From the NCBI RefSeq assembly GCF_050908995.1, contig NC_135120.1, forward strand, positions 15,017,433 through 15,081,432: a stretch of DNA of 64,000 nucleotides, given 5' to 3'. Both the position numbers and the translations under genes were made by a program. This document shows, piece after piece, positions 48,601 through 58,699 of this stretch (its first letter is position 1; each line of letters opens with the position of its first letter). The notes below the pieces were generated by a model that saw only the letters and a list, made by a program, of their open reading frames with translations, had not been told where the DNA came from and did no database searches. The DNA comes from Andrena cerasifolii. Taxonomy: Eukaryota > Arthropoda > Insecta > Hymenoptera > Andrenidae.

Positions 48601-51287
48601 CACGCGATCTCCCCCGTTATACAAAGTATTTAACGCCGGAGAGCGAGGCATGCGGCGAACGCGCGCCGGGCTTGTTTTAAAATGCCCTGAACGAGGCATT
48701 CGCGTAGACGCCGGAGCCGAAAAGCAGGAATTTCCAAGTTTCGTCGAACCACCTGTCGTGCATCTACGCGGTATTAACCTGGCTGCTCAATTTAGAGCGC
48801 ATACCTTTTCGGGGCATCCTGATATATCGGCGCCGGGGCAACGATATAAGGGGCACAAAGTGCCAACGGTAGCTTGGATCAAAGCGTTCCTAAAGTTCAT
48901 TCCGGGCGGGTCCACCGCTCCCGCCGGTATCATCGGTGCCAGGCCACCGGATAGCTCGCCGGCGAAGACAAGCACAAATTTCTACGACGCGCAGAACCTT
49001 TAGACCCGGGCCCGATCGTTATTTTTAGTGGGCAGCCGCTCGAAATCGCCTTCTATTTGCTTGCCGGAGCCCACCCCTTCAATCAACCTAAGTGGACTAC
49101 AGAGAAGCCAGTAACCCGAAGGAGGTCCTCGAGGGACGAGGGGCAAGGATGCGGGGAAGCTTTTCGAAAATATTGTCTGAGCCAGCTGCGGGTGCCGGCG
49201 TGAAAAGAGGAGGTCCAACCTTCCGGCGCGCTGAATTTTTGACCTGCAAAGCTACTCCCCGTCGCCTTTGGTGCCTCCTCGGAGCGCGGTGGCTCAGCGA
49301 AGAAACGATCCATGAAGTTGTGACGGGTAACCTAAAGGGAAATAACCGTACGTCGAGGTGTATACGAGTAGAAGAGGACGCTTTGAAGAGCGTGGCTGAC
49401 TAATCCTGGAGCAAACCCCTGTATCTGCTTCTAATCTATCTGTATGCCGTCATTACATCTGCTTGACGTCACAGTGACAGCAGATAAGGACGTGCTCTGG
49501 CGGAAAGTGTAAACTGAACAGCGTTCGCCTTGCATAAAAGTTTCTCCACCGAAATCAGAAATAATTCCATGCATAAATTATTCCCGTTTAGAGGAAGAGA
49601 TGGAATTGTACTACATTTAGGATAATATCTTTAAAGCACCCTCGACGAAGGGAACAATCGAACAATGGTGGGGTGTCTCATTTTACACAGGCTGGGCGAG
49701 AATGCCTGGGAAATATCGTTCGCCACGAAAGACAAGATCTACCTTCGTTTGCGAGCGGTAACCTCGGAACCGTTTTCGTGCTCGATAACGTTTCCTATTC
49801 TCATTCGGAAGGAGCCTAGCAGCCCAGTAGACTCCCGCCGCCGTGCACACTGCACGTTGTGAAATTTGAGGCAGCGCAGGACACCGTGAATCAGCAACGA
49901 AGCCTCTCACCTGAGACGTCCAAGCGCGATGAGCGAGAAGAAATAACAGAAGCCGGGGTTATAATATGCCAGGGCGTCGAAGCGACATTTCTCGGAGGGT
50001 GAAGGCTCCGCCAAGGGAAATTCACGGGATCGGAACATTTACAAGGCTCGTGCAACTCGCATGCAAATGCAATTTCATATTCCCGTTATGACTCGCATTG
50101 TATGGAATTAAACTCTTCGATAAATAGCGAGGATATCGGATATCGAGTAAACCCGTCGTCGTTCCTCGACAAAGAAGTTACTATAGCGTATTTTAATAAG
50201 CTACACTTCACGGAGAAAATCACGTTGCAAAACCATCACTCTCCGGCCGGGAAATTGTGGCGGAATGGAGGAAGGCTTCTGGGAATGTTGGCAAGATCTG
50301 CGGCGGGAAATTACGGGGGAAGGATTAGGATAATCATCGAAGAAAGCGTAGATATTTGAATTAAGAAAAGCAACTGCGTCGTGTCTAATTCCTTCGCGAG
50401 TTAAACAAGGACAAGGGAAAGTTATGTTCACCCTAGCAATGCTCTGAATCTAGTAACATTGTTTCCCAATCGTTCCAGATCTACCGGAGCATTCGTGAAT
50501 GGAATCCCGCGATGACGATTCCGCGCGAAGTCCGTCCAAAATAAAGTTTGGCCGGCCTTTACCAGTGCAAAATAGATTGTCCTCGTTATTGTAGGCGATG
50601 CATCTCCATTAACGATGACACATTTCCACGACATGGTGAAAAACGCGGCGTTCAAATGCAACGTTGTATTCCCTTTCTAAGTGCGAGTTGCAAAAAGTAG
50701 GTCTCTGGCAGGGACATTGTCATTGAAAATATTATACGCAGCGAATGGAGAAGAAAAAGCACGAGCGCGGGGGTATTTGCGAGCGCGAATCCTTTGAGTA
50801 TACAACAAAGACGAGGAAGAAAAATGAAGCATGAGGGAAAAAAGAGTAAAAAGGTATAAGTATGTATAATAGATCGAGTAAACAGTAGCTGGACTCTTTT
50901 CCCGTATCATCCTTCTTTCTATTCGATACCTATATGTAACGCCCAGCAAATTGCCCGAGTAGGTATATTTCAAACGATATTCATCAACGAGCGACGCTCT
51001 AACGTTTCTGCTTTCCACGCATTCACTTTAGAGATACGTGCACAGAGAGACGCAAAAGCCACCCTCCGAGCACGCTAAATCTCTATCAACGGCAGAGTTA
51101 TCTACAGAATAACGCGTCAGCCAAATATTAATATACTCTTGATCATAGTACTCATTCGTTTCTGCGTAATCCTCTGAATATACGGGGAATTTTAATGGTA
51201 ATACAGCGACTGCATGTATGGAAGATCAATCGGGAACGAGAGCTCAAAGCCCGAAGAACCAAACGTCGACTTACTTTTTCCTTTTTC

Positions 51288-51302
51288 TTTTTTTTTTTTT
51301 TT
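51288..51302. repeat. Poly-T run (15 nt)
   Basis: Fifteen T residues in a row, preceded by further T-rich sequence. No adjoining retroelement body or target duplication was recognised, so it is not called a retroposon tail. Confidence 0.9.
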
Positions 51303-52431
51303 AATAACATGTCGTTATCGTGGGAACTCTTTCTATTCTGTTCCTCACCACCCCCCTTGCCCCTGAGATTTCCCGAGGCCGCCATTGTCGCGACCGCGAG
51401 GTCTTTTGTGACGGAAACGGCAGGAATTCGCACTTACATGATCACGAATGAATTAACGGGGCTCCTTTTCGCGGCCTTCCCTAAGAAAATCTACTCCAGA
51501 GTGTCCCATTTTCTGTACTTTCATTTTTATAATAACTGGCAAGGCGCTCGTAATCAGAGGCGGCGCGAAAGCATTCCGTTTATTAGTCTCGTTGCCGCCG
51601 ACGTATTTGGATTTCGAGGTGACCCGAATAACCTGGATCGCCGTGGCGAGTCAAAAATATACACCCGCGAATACACTCGACACCGTGATCTTCGATTCTC
51701 GATCGATACCGCTCCATGCTGTCGTCAATATTTCAGTGGATCGATCTACTCCGGCAATAAACCGTGATTCCTGACTGGCTTTCGCGGCGCGAGACGATAT
51801 CCTCGGGTAGCAGTCGCGAAGGAGCGAGGCATCGATTTTTCACCGAATCGGCCGACCTATTTTGATCGTCAATACAACGCTGGCAAATAAATAAAGCCGC
51901 CACGCGAGCCCTAGTCACCGGCGCGATGCATATCCCGCCCGACATAAATTCTAGTTACATTTAAATTTCATCCGCGCAATCTCCGGAACTGTGAAACTCG
52001 AAGGATTCTCCTATTAATCTTTCCCGACTTATCCACGCTGTTTTCCCATCCATTCCAAGAGGATCGATAGAGAAAGAAATCACCTGCTCCTTAGAATAAT
52101 CTACCACGACTTGCCGGAGGAGCGAGACCGAGACGTAACCTTCTAACTTTTCGGCCTGTACCAATGCCCTTTGTAATCACACTCCGCTAACCCTAATGGC
52201 AACGTCATTGGCTCGATTCGCGGCGAGCCATGCCGTGCCATTCGATACGCGCTTGAACCCGTCCCTGTCAACATTACCATAAATCAAACACCTCGTAAGT
52301 TATTACCTGTCTTATGGTCTGACAGGCAAAGGAAGATCTAGGTGGAGGTTCGCTCGAGATCGTCCTTGTCAGCCAGCGTATGCACAGGAGTTTACGTTCC
52401 CGTAGCACCTCGTAGCTACATCGCTGGCCGG

Positions 52432-52450
52432 GCAAGCAAGCAAGCAAGCA
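52432..52450. repeat. Tetranucleotide (GCAA)n repeat
   Basis: Between four and five tandem copies of GCAA, a short microsatellite just left of a CT-rich tract. Confidence 0.85.
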
Positions 52451-52640
52451 GCCGAGAGGAGAGAGCCGGGAGTTGCGTGGTCGTGATGGTAGCGTTGGTG
52501 GAGGATACGGGGAGGATCCGAGAAGGGGTAGCGAGGCAGTAGTAGGGAGGGTAGGTGAACGGTAGAACCGGAGGCAGTGGGGGTTGGCGGTGGTTGAAGA
52601 AGGGAATGACCCCGTGTACCGGGGTCAACCGTTGCACTAC

Positions 52641-52774
52641 GCTCGCTCTCTCTCTCTCTCTCTTTCCCTCTCTTTCTTACTCCTTCTCTCCTCTATCTTC
52701 CTTCTTTCTCCCTCTACTCCCACCCTCTCTCTCTGTCTCTCTTTCTCCCTCTCTCTCTCACTCTACCTCTCTCT
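52641..52774. repeat. CT-rich microsatellite tract
   Basis: About 134 nt of nearly pure pyrimidine on the plus strand with several CTCTCTCT runs interrupted by TT, CC, A and G. The pure runs are short, which suggests an old, decayed repeat. It is GA-rich on the unc-13 transcript strand. Confidence 0.9.
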
Positions 52775-55700
52775 GGTTTGCTACCCCGTAGACATAGACG
52801 GCGAACACTCATACGCTTTGTTATCAGTGTACCCACCGACTGCATACCGCTGGCCAGAGGAACGTTACCACCTGAACACACCTACGCGATCCGTGCACGT
52901 GCGTCTACGTGCCTAGATGAACAGGATGAGTTCCGGGGAGGGAAGGTGTTCCGACGATATTTATGACCAGATATGGAACAGCGATAAAATAAGCATCGAG
53001 AATTGCTACCCGGTATTACTCTGGTCAATACCTTCTTACCATTCAGCCTCGTTCCGTCTGCGGAAAGGATTGCTACAGGGATACGTCGTTACGGGCACAT
53101 CGCTCGCACATTGATTTTTCCGGGCAAAGCGTGGACGCTGGTACCGAGAATTTCATCGATCGGGGTTTACTGTCGTCGCCATTGACACTCTGCGCCTAGT
53201 TAAACGGAGAGGGACACTTTTGATCTCATTGCTCGCGCTGTAATTCGACGGACGCGTTCGCTATAAACTGCCTGACGGTTGTGGCGGACAGTTGGGCTTC
53301 GTTGAGGGCTCGTTAGGGCACCGTGGAAACTTCCTTGGACGAAACGATTGTAGGGGTGAGGACGCCATCCTGAAGAGTCACTGTTCTGTGTATCATTCGA
53401 CAAAGGATTTATGAAGAAAGGACGCACCTCGATACGTATGCGTGTATACGGCAGTGTGTGAATAAGATCGATGAACTTTAGCGTTCACAGGACACGAACT
53501 CAATGGCCACGGGACTTCAAAAGCCACATTAGAGAGTATCGATAGTGGTCAACGGTCGAGCCAGCCTAACCCAGAAATATCTTTTCAAGCAACTCTTCTC
53601 TTGGTCGTTTATACTACTCGGTTAAATCGTTCAATACCCAGGCCATGCGAGCTGGGAGCACAAAAGTCGGAATAGAGAGAAAATCCCAGACGCTTCGCTA
53701 ACCGTATAAATATTGGAGAACGGAATTCTTCTATGACTTGGTGGGAAAATAAAGATACAGCGTGAATGGGAAAATCCAGCTAGCCAAATGTATTCTTAAC
53801 CAAACCAGACAATTGAAGTTAGTTCAGTAAGGGGAAAAGGTTTAATAATTGGTGCAAAGGTTAACCATCGATTAAACTCTATTGAGTAGGTAATCGAATA
53901 CAGGAGAACATGCCCCGACGTCTAGCTACTAAAATAAAAGAGGGCCAGCCTAATCGTGCTACTCGATACCAATGAAATTATCACGTCGACTCTTAACACT
54001 ACGTCCAGCTCCAACCTATCCACCGTCTTCGAATGGTTTTCCAATAAAAAAGACATCCTATCTACCTTACGAGGGCTCGTTGTCCGAAATGCAATTCTCA
54101 ACTTTGGTCATTTTCGTAATTGCTGCGTAGAACAGCTCCACGCGTAATTTGAACTTCAGAAATAATCCGCGCGATTAAATAAAAATGTCTTACGATACAG
54201 CAGAGAACCCATTGGGCTTTTAAAAAGTTTCTGCGTTTCCCTTTTCTGTTTCTAATTCACCATCTACCTGCACCTACATTCCCATCGTTTGCGCGAAAAA
54301 TAAAGGCGAATATACTCGACGGTCGAACAAATTTGCTTTACGTTACGTGCCTCTTTCATTTGCTAGGAAATGGAGGCACCTATCTCGATGTGTAATCTAT
54401 TCACGCGAAAAGTGTTTTTCTAAGTAGAACTCGTTCGCGGAGCTCAACAAAGGAAAATGAGTAGATAAGGATAAATGGAAGTTGCAGAGCAGAGAGAAAT
54501 ATTGACAGAAAAGCTGCGTAGCTGCTGTTTTAAATGTAAACCTCGCTTGTACATAGATATACGTAAGAAGTGCTATCTAGCAAATTGTCATCTGCATTAT
54601 AGAAGATAATCTAACGGATTCGTAGAAGGGACTTCATACACGAAAGAAGACTTTCCACGAAGTGCCATTGCTTCGTGCCTTCAGTTTATATATCATACTA
54701 TACCAATTCCATTTAGCTAAGTATTTTACACCAAGGTAAACATTTCTATTACAATCGGAAATTTGTTGTGTCACCGTAGCCATGTTCGTTCCTATTCGAA
54801 TACGTAGCCTTAAAAACCCTACGCAATCTCCTAACAAAGACAGTTGAAATTCTCAGTCGACTCAGCAGCAGTTCAATAAAATTTAGTATTAAACTGATTC
54901 TAAGCACGAAATTCTGATTTGAGATATCAGATTGGCCTCTCAGGCGTTTATTCGCTCAGGAACTGGCAGTGGATTTTTTCCTGGTACACTTCGGTCTTAC
55001 AATTCTCCAACAGAGAACCTTTATGCCTCCAACGCAATAATGAATTAAATTACAGCCTTCAAAGTATATTATTTTTCGCTTTACAGTTCTCTTCATTAGC
55101 GTTGTTTAATATAAGGAAAATGTAGTAATTCAATCCAGTTGTACATATAAAACATAGTTCATGTACATTTTACGTAAGAGGATCAGAATGTGGGACTACG
55201 AAATGCATGTCAAGAACCACTGCGAATACGAGGCAGAAAAAGGACAGAAAGATGCTGATGAAAAAAAGCTGCTGCTTGTGGAGAAGAAAAATTTAAAATT
55301 TTGCAGCAGCGGGAACCCGAATTTCTATGTGTTCTAAAATATTGCTTGCCAGTGTTAAGATGTGCAGTCGTTTCGCAACTCCACCTCCTATTTAACATTC
55401 TGTCCACGCGTCTTAGAAAACTTTGCTTTCGCCTACTACCGCCCCCGCGCTTTGAATATTTCTGCACTCCTGCAAGCACACCGACTGCTCGGTATCCTCG
55501 AACAGCTTATTCAAAAACAGGAAGAAGTTTTAAATCTGACGAGGGCGCCGTGAAATATTCGAGCCGTTTTGGGGCGGCCATCCCTGCACGCTGCTATAAC
55601 CTTACTTTATCGCCGGCTCTATAACTGTATTTCACGGGCTTCCAGAGAGATTTCGCGCAAACCGACTCGGAACAAAATACTCTAATTAACAACGACAGCA

Positions 55701-56184
55701 TTACGCGGAAAAACAATTACGGCGAATGTCCACGCGATGACGATAACCTTTAAAGTTCATCGTAAAATTATATGCTGAACAGTACGAGGATGACCTCCCA
55801 TTAGCGATCGCATCCCTTTCATTCTCTCCTTACAAACGACAGGCGGATCAAGAGTTAGGAATCTGTTATAGATTCCATTGCCAGCTTTAATGAACCTAAA
55901 CTTTCCACGGCAATAAAACTAGTTAGGTATAGAGTTGTAGTTACATAGTACAGTGAACTATAAGTATATCAATTCTTCTTAAGCACCAACGAAAGGAATG
56001 CTTCGTTTCCGCCAGGTGTACTCTCGCACTTCCGCTAATGGGAAAATTTTCAAATTGCATCTACCGAGCAACAAAAATCTCGTCCGAAGGAATAGTGCTC
56101 TAGTTTCGCCGCCTCGAACACGCGGAACCTAAGAACCGACGAAAGAATAACCTCGTGATATAAGTAGATAGTATAAATACTCAC

Positions 56185-56206
56185 CCGTAACGCTGAGCAG
56201 CGACAT
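56185..56206 (-). CDS. unc-13: unc-13 coding exon 1 (start codon, residues 1-7)
   Basis: This is the first coding exon of Unc-13/Munc13, the presynaptic protein that primes synaptic vesicles by helping syntaxin and SNAREs assemble. On the minus strand the ATG (complement of 56204-56206) opens MSLLSVT plus one base. A strong donor GTGAGT (complement of 56179-56184) follows. Mammalian UNC13A and UNC13B also begin MSLL, followed by C-V-x-V-K, so this is the first beta strand of the C2A domain. The ATG context is good, with A at -3. The exon ends in phase 1, which fits exon 2 exactly, where the split codon reads Val. The intron to exon 2 is about 22.4 kb. Such a short exon would be weak evidence alone. 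The match of sequence, phase and order with exons 2-5 makes it convincing. Other first exons of the gene could exist outside the window. Confidence 0.85.
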
Positions 56207-56280
56207 GTTCGAAGATGTTCGGTTAGATCGGCTTAACGCTGAGAGTTTCGCTTAATTGGCCGAGCGGGCACTTGACGCGG

Positions 56281-56300
56281 CGCGGCGTGGCGCGGCGTGG
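56281..56300. repeat. Tandem 10-bp GC-rich duplication
   Basis: The decamer CGCGGCGTGG occurs twice in tandem with GC-rich sequence before it, 75-95 bp upstream of the unc-13 start codon. Confidence 0.9.
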
Positions 56301-56323
56301 AGATCCGTAGGAAAGTGATGCAG

Positions 56324-56330
56324 CTATATA
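56324..56330 (-). promoter_or_regulatory. TATA-like box upstream of unc-13 exon 1
   Basis: On the minus strand TATATAG lies about 118 bp before the unc-13 ATG, the expected orientation for a TATA box. No clear initiator sits at the usual distance of about 30 bp. This is a motif match only and such motifs are common in AT-containing DNA. Confidence 0.25.
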
Positions 56331-56490
56331 ACGAGGGAGACGCCGGATCGAAGGAGCACACTCGCGTATATGTCGTACAGGCCCCTTTTCCGCACCGGTA
56401 TATTACTTATTTTCGTTCGCACTGTGCGCCTGGTGGCCACGCATATGGCGTGTGAATGCGAGAGAGACACGCGTGTGTGTTTATACGTGC

Positions 56491-56520
56491 ATATATGTAT
56501 ATATATATATATATGTATGT
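56491..56520. repeat. (AT)n-type microsatellite with GTAT ends
   Basis: Alternating AT sequence interrupted by GTAT words, directly left of the GA-rich tract and 285-315 bp upstream of the unc-13 start codon. Confidence 0.9.
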
Positions 56521-56562
56521 ATGGCTGTGTTTAATAGGTAAGTATATATATGTAAATATTAC

Positions 56563-56589
56563 AGAGAAAGAGAAAGAGACAAGGAGAGC

Positions 56590-56639
<50 letters not shown>

Positions 56640-56646
56640 CAGAGAA
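56563..56646. repeat. (GA)n microsatellite tract
   Basis: About 84 nt of nearly pure GA repeats on the plus strand, which is CT-repeat on the unc-13 sense strand. It starts about 360 bp upstream of the start codon. GA repeats of this kind bind GAGA-type factors in insects, so a promoter role is possible but not shown. Confidence 0.95.
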
Positions 56647-57205
56647 CGGTACAATATGTATACTATATGTGTCGCGATATGGCGCTACACGAATGGAAAT
56701 TTCAGAGCAGGAGTACGAATGGAACGGGCAGTCGATATCAACGCCTCTCCCCGTTTCTTGGCTCTTGTTATTTCTCTATTTCCCTTGTTTGCTGGACTAC
56801 GTTGCGCCACAAGCGTGTCCTTTCTCGCAACGAGTGTCTCCGTGGACACGCGCCGGCACGCGTGCACCGTATACAACGAGAAAATACCTCTCCTCACCCT
56901 CTATACGTGTATATCTAGGCGAGCCACTCGCCCGACGCCTCTGTTCCTTTTATTTGCTCGGCACCGGCGAGTTCGCGCGTACTCGCCAGCCCTGGGGCTC
57001 CGTCAGGCCCGACCCGAGCGCATCAATTCACGGCTCCTGTACGTACGCGCACTCCGTTCGGCCCGCTGGCCATCCACCACACCGAGAATCACGCGCGTAC
57101 TTGGTTCCGTAACACCCGGCACTCTGAGTATATAGGAGCCCGATAGAATCTCGCCGGGCTGACCGATAGCAAACGACTAATTACTTAGCCGCGCTCTATG
57201 TTACA

Positions 57206-57258
57206 CGTGTGTGTGTGTGTGTGTCTGTGTGTTTGTGTGTTTGTGGTTTTTGTGTGTC
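57206..57258. repeat. (GT)n microsatellite
   Basis: A GT dinucleotide run broken by CT, TT and GG steps over about 53 nt. Confidence 0.92.
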
Positions 57259-57530
57259 GCGTTCACTGTTATCCACGAGGGGTTCCGTTCTATCCGTGAC
57301 CCGTCGTCACACGTAACCGGCGGTTACCGTGCGAATCGGACTCGTAACAGCGAGGGGCTGTTGGTCACGCGCAAAATCGCCGTGCTCCTCGCACGTTCTG
57401 CCGGCTAAGGCGGTTACTGTCCACGCTCTCGGGAACCGTTGCCTCGTCCTCTGCACCTGTCGCCACGCTCTCCTGTCCCTGCTTGCCGTCTAGCTCCTCC
57501 TGTTGCTCCTCGACATTCGACTCGGTCGAT

Positions 57531-57532
57531 GC

Positions 57533-57563
<31 letters not shown>
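57531..57563. repeat. (CTG)n trinucleotide repeat
   Basis: About nine CTG units plus flanking variants on the plus strand. Read on the minus strand in the one long open frame (57365-58063), it gives a run of Ala. Confidence 0.92.
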
Positions 57564-57810
57564 CGCGTTATTAGACTGTCGGTCGGGTTCGCTCGCGTCT
57601 CGTCGATCCTCGCGATTGGCAGGGGCCAAGTGTCGTCCTGCTCGCGGCGAACGTGGTCGGTGAACGTGCAGCGGTCTGAGCTTAACAGCGTGGCGACGAT
57701 ACCAGCAGCACGAGGGTAGCAGGGGCGATAGTAGTGGTAGTAGCACGGGAACGGGAACGGCAGCGGCAACGCGACGCGGCTGCTGGTCCTCTGAGGGTCG
57801 GTGGCCAGCA

Positions 57811-57837
57811 CGGTGTCGGTGTCGGTGTCGGTGTGGA
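57811..57837. repeat. (GGTGTC)n hexanucleotide repeat
   Basis: Four near-perfect GGTGTC units in a row. On the minus strand the long open frame reads them as alternating Asp and Thr. Confidence 0.88.
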
Positions 57838-58683
57838 TGTTGTCATCTACCCGGCCGGTGGAGCGAGGCAGCATCGCCGTGGCACCGCGGGGTGCTTGTT
57901 CGGACCTCTTTTGTGCACCGTAGGTTCGGCCGAGCGCCTCTCGCTTCAGGAGGAGCGCCCACCGTGCCACCTTTCTCGTTATTATCATAGTAGCAGGGGC
58001 TGCAGTGCATGCGCCGGTTCGCACGTACCCCGTGCTCGTCAAGGAACCGTACACCAACGACACCCGCCTCGTCCTTGCAGCCGCCGCGAGCCACCACCGG
58101 TTACCAGCATTTCACCGCGATCAGAGGCCCGGCCAGGGGAACACCGGAACGGACACGGAACGAAACGGAACCAGGGGGAAAATAGCGAAATAAGGAACGC
58201 GCCAAGCTCTGCGTGCTCTCGTACGTGCACGGATCGAGCTTTGCTGGTTAAGCGAGAGGCAGGACGAGAGGAAGGGGTGCAAAACCAGAGGGAGAGGTAG
58301 AGAGAGAGAGACGAGGAGAGAGAAACGGAGGGAAAAGGATAGGAGGAAGAGCGATGAACGAGGGCGCGAGGGGCCACGAGGGGGTGGGTAATGGTAACGC
58401 GCACCACGAGAGAAATTGAACGGGAAACGTCGCGAACCGGACCACCGAGTTTCACCACTGCTCTCTACGTATAAACTCGTACTCGCACTGATCGCCACGA
58501 CGCGACGTCCCGTCCTTGCACGCCCCGTATCTCTGAGCGTCGATCTACGATACGGAAAACGGTCACTGCACGGTGGACGCGGTGTTCCGGATCTGCTACC
58601 ACATCGGTGCGGTGAAACGTTGTTGCGAACGTACGCGGACTGCTCGACGTCGAGCACTGTGCGGACGGAGACGCCTCCGACAC

Positions 58684-58699
58684 GCCGCCGCCATCTTGC
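58684..58699 (-). promoter_or_regulatory. YY1/Pho-type motif in a GC-rich block
   Basis: The minus strand reads GCAAGATGGCGGCGGC, containing the AAGATGGCGGC core typical of YY1 and insect Pho sites, which are common at or just downstream of transcription starts. It lies in the CpG-rich block about 2.5 kb upstream of the unc-13 start codon. It may mark a distal promoter or a leader exon. The function is inferred from motif and base composition only. Confidence 0.35.

Larger units (their letters stand above)
33751..56184 (-). other. unc-13 intron 1 (22.4 kb)
   Basis: This very long first coding intron contains three terminal-inverted-repeat elements (35135-36002, 37058-37927, 38747-39492), a CT microsatellite (45637-45659), a T run (51288-51302), a CAAG repeat (52432-52450) and a CT-rich tract (52641-52774). 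An AT-rich patch at about 41580-42380 looks transposon-like but has no ends I could pair. No other exon was recognised. Alternative unc-13 promoters could lie here unseen. Confidence 0.8.

Noticed and set aside
48479..49003. A 174-codon open frame on the plus strand
   Set aside because: No recognisable domain, coding pattern or splice borders; it lies inside intron 1 of unc-13.
56456..57112. A 218-codon plus-strand frame with Glu-Arg repeats
   Set aside because: The Glu-Arg stretch is the GA microsatellite read in frame, and the rest has no similarity to a known protein.
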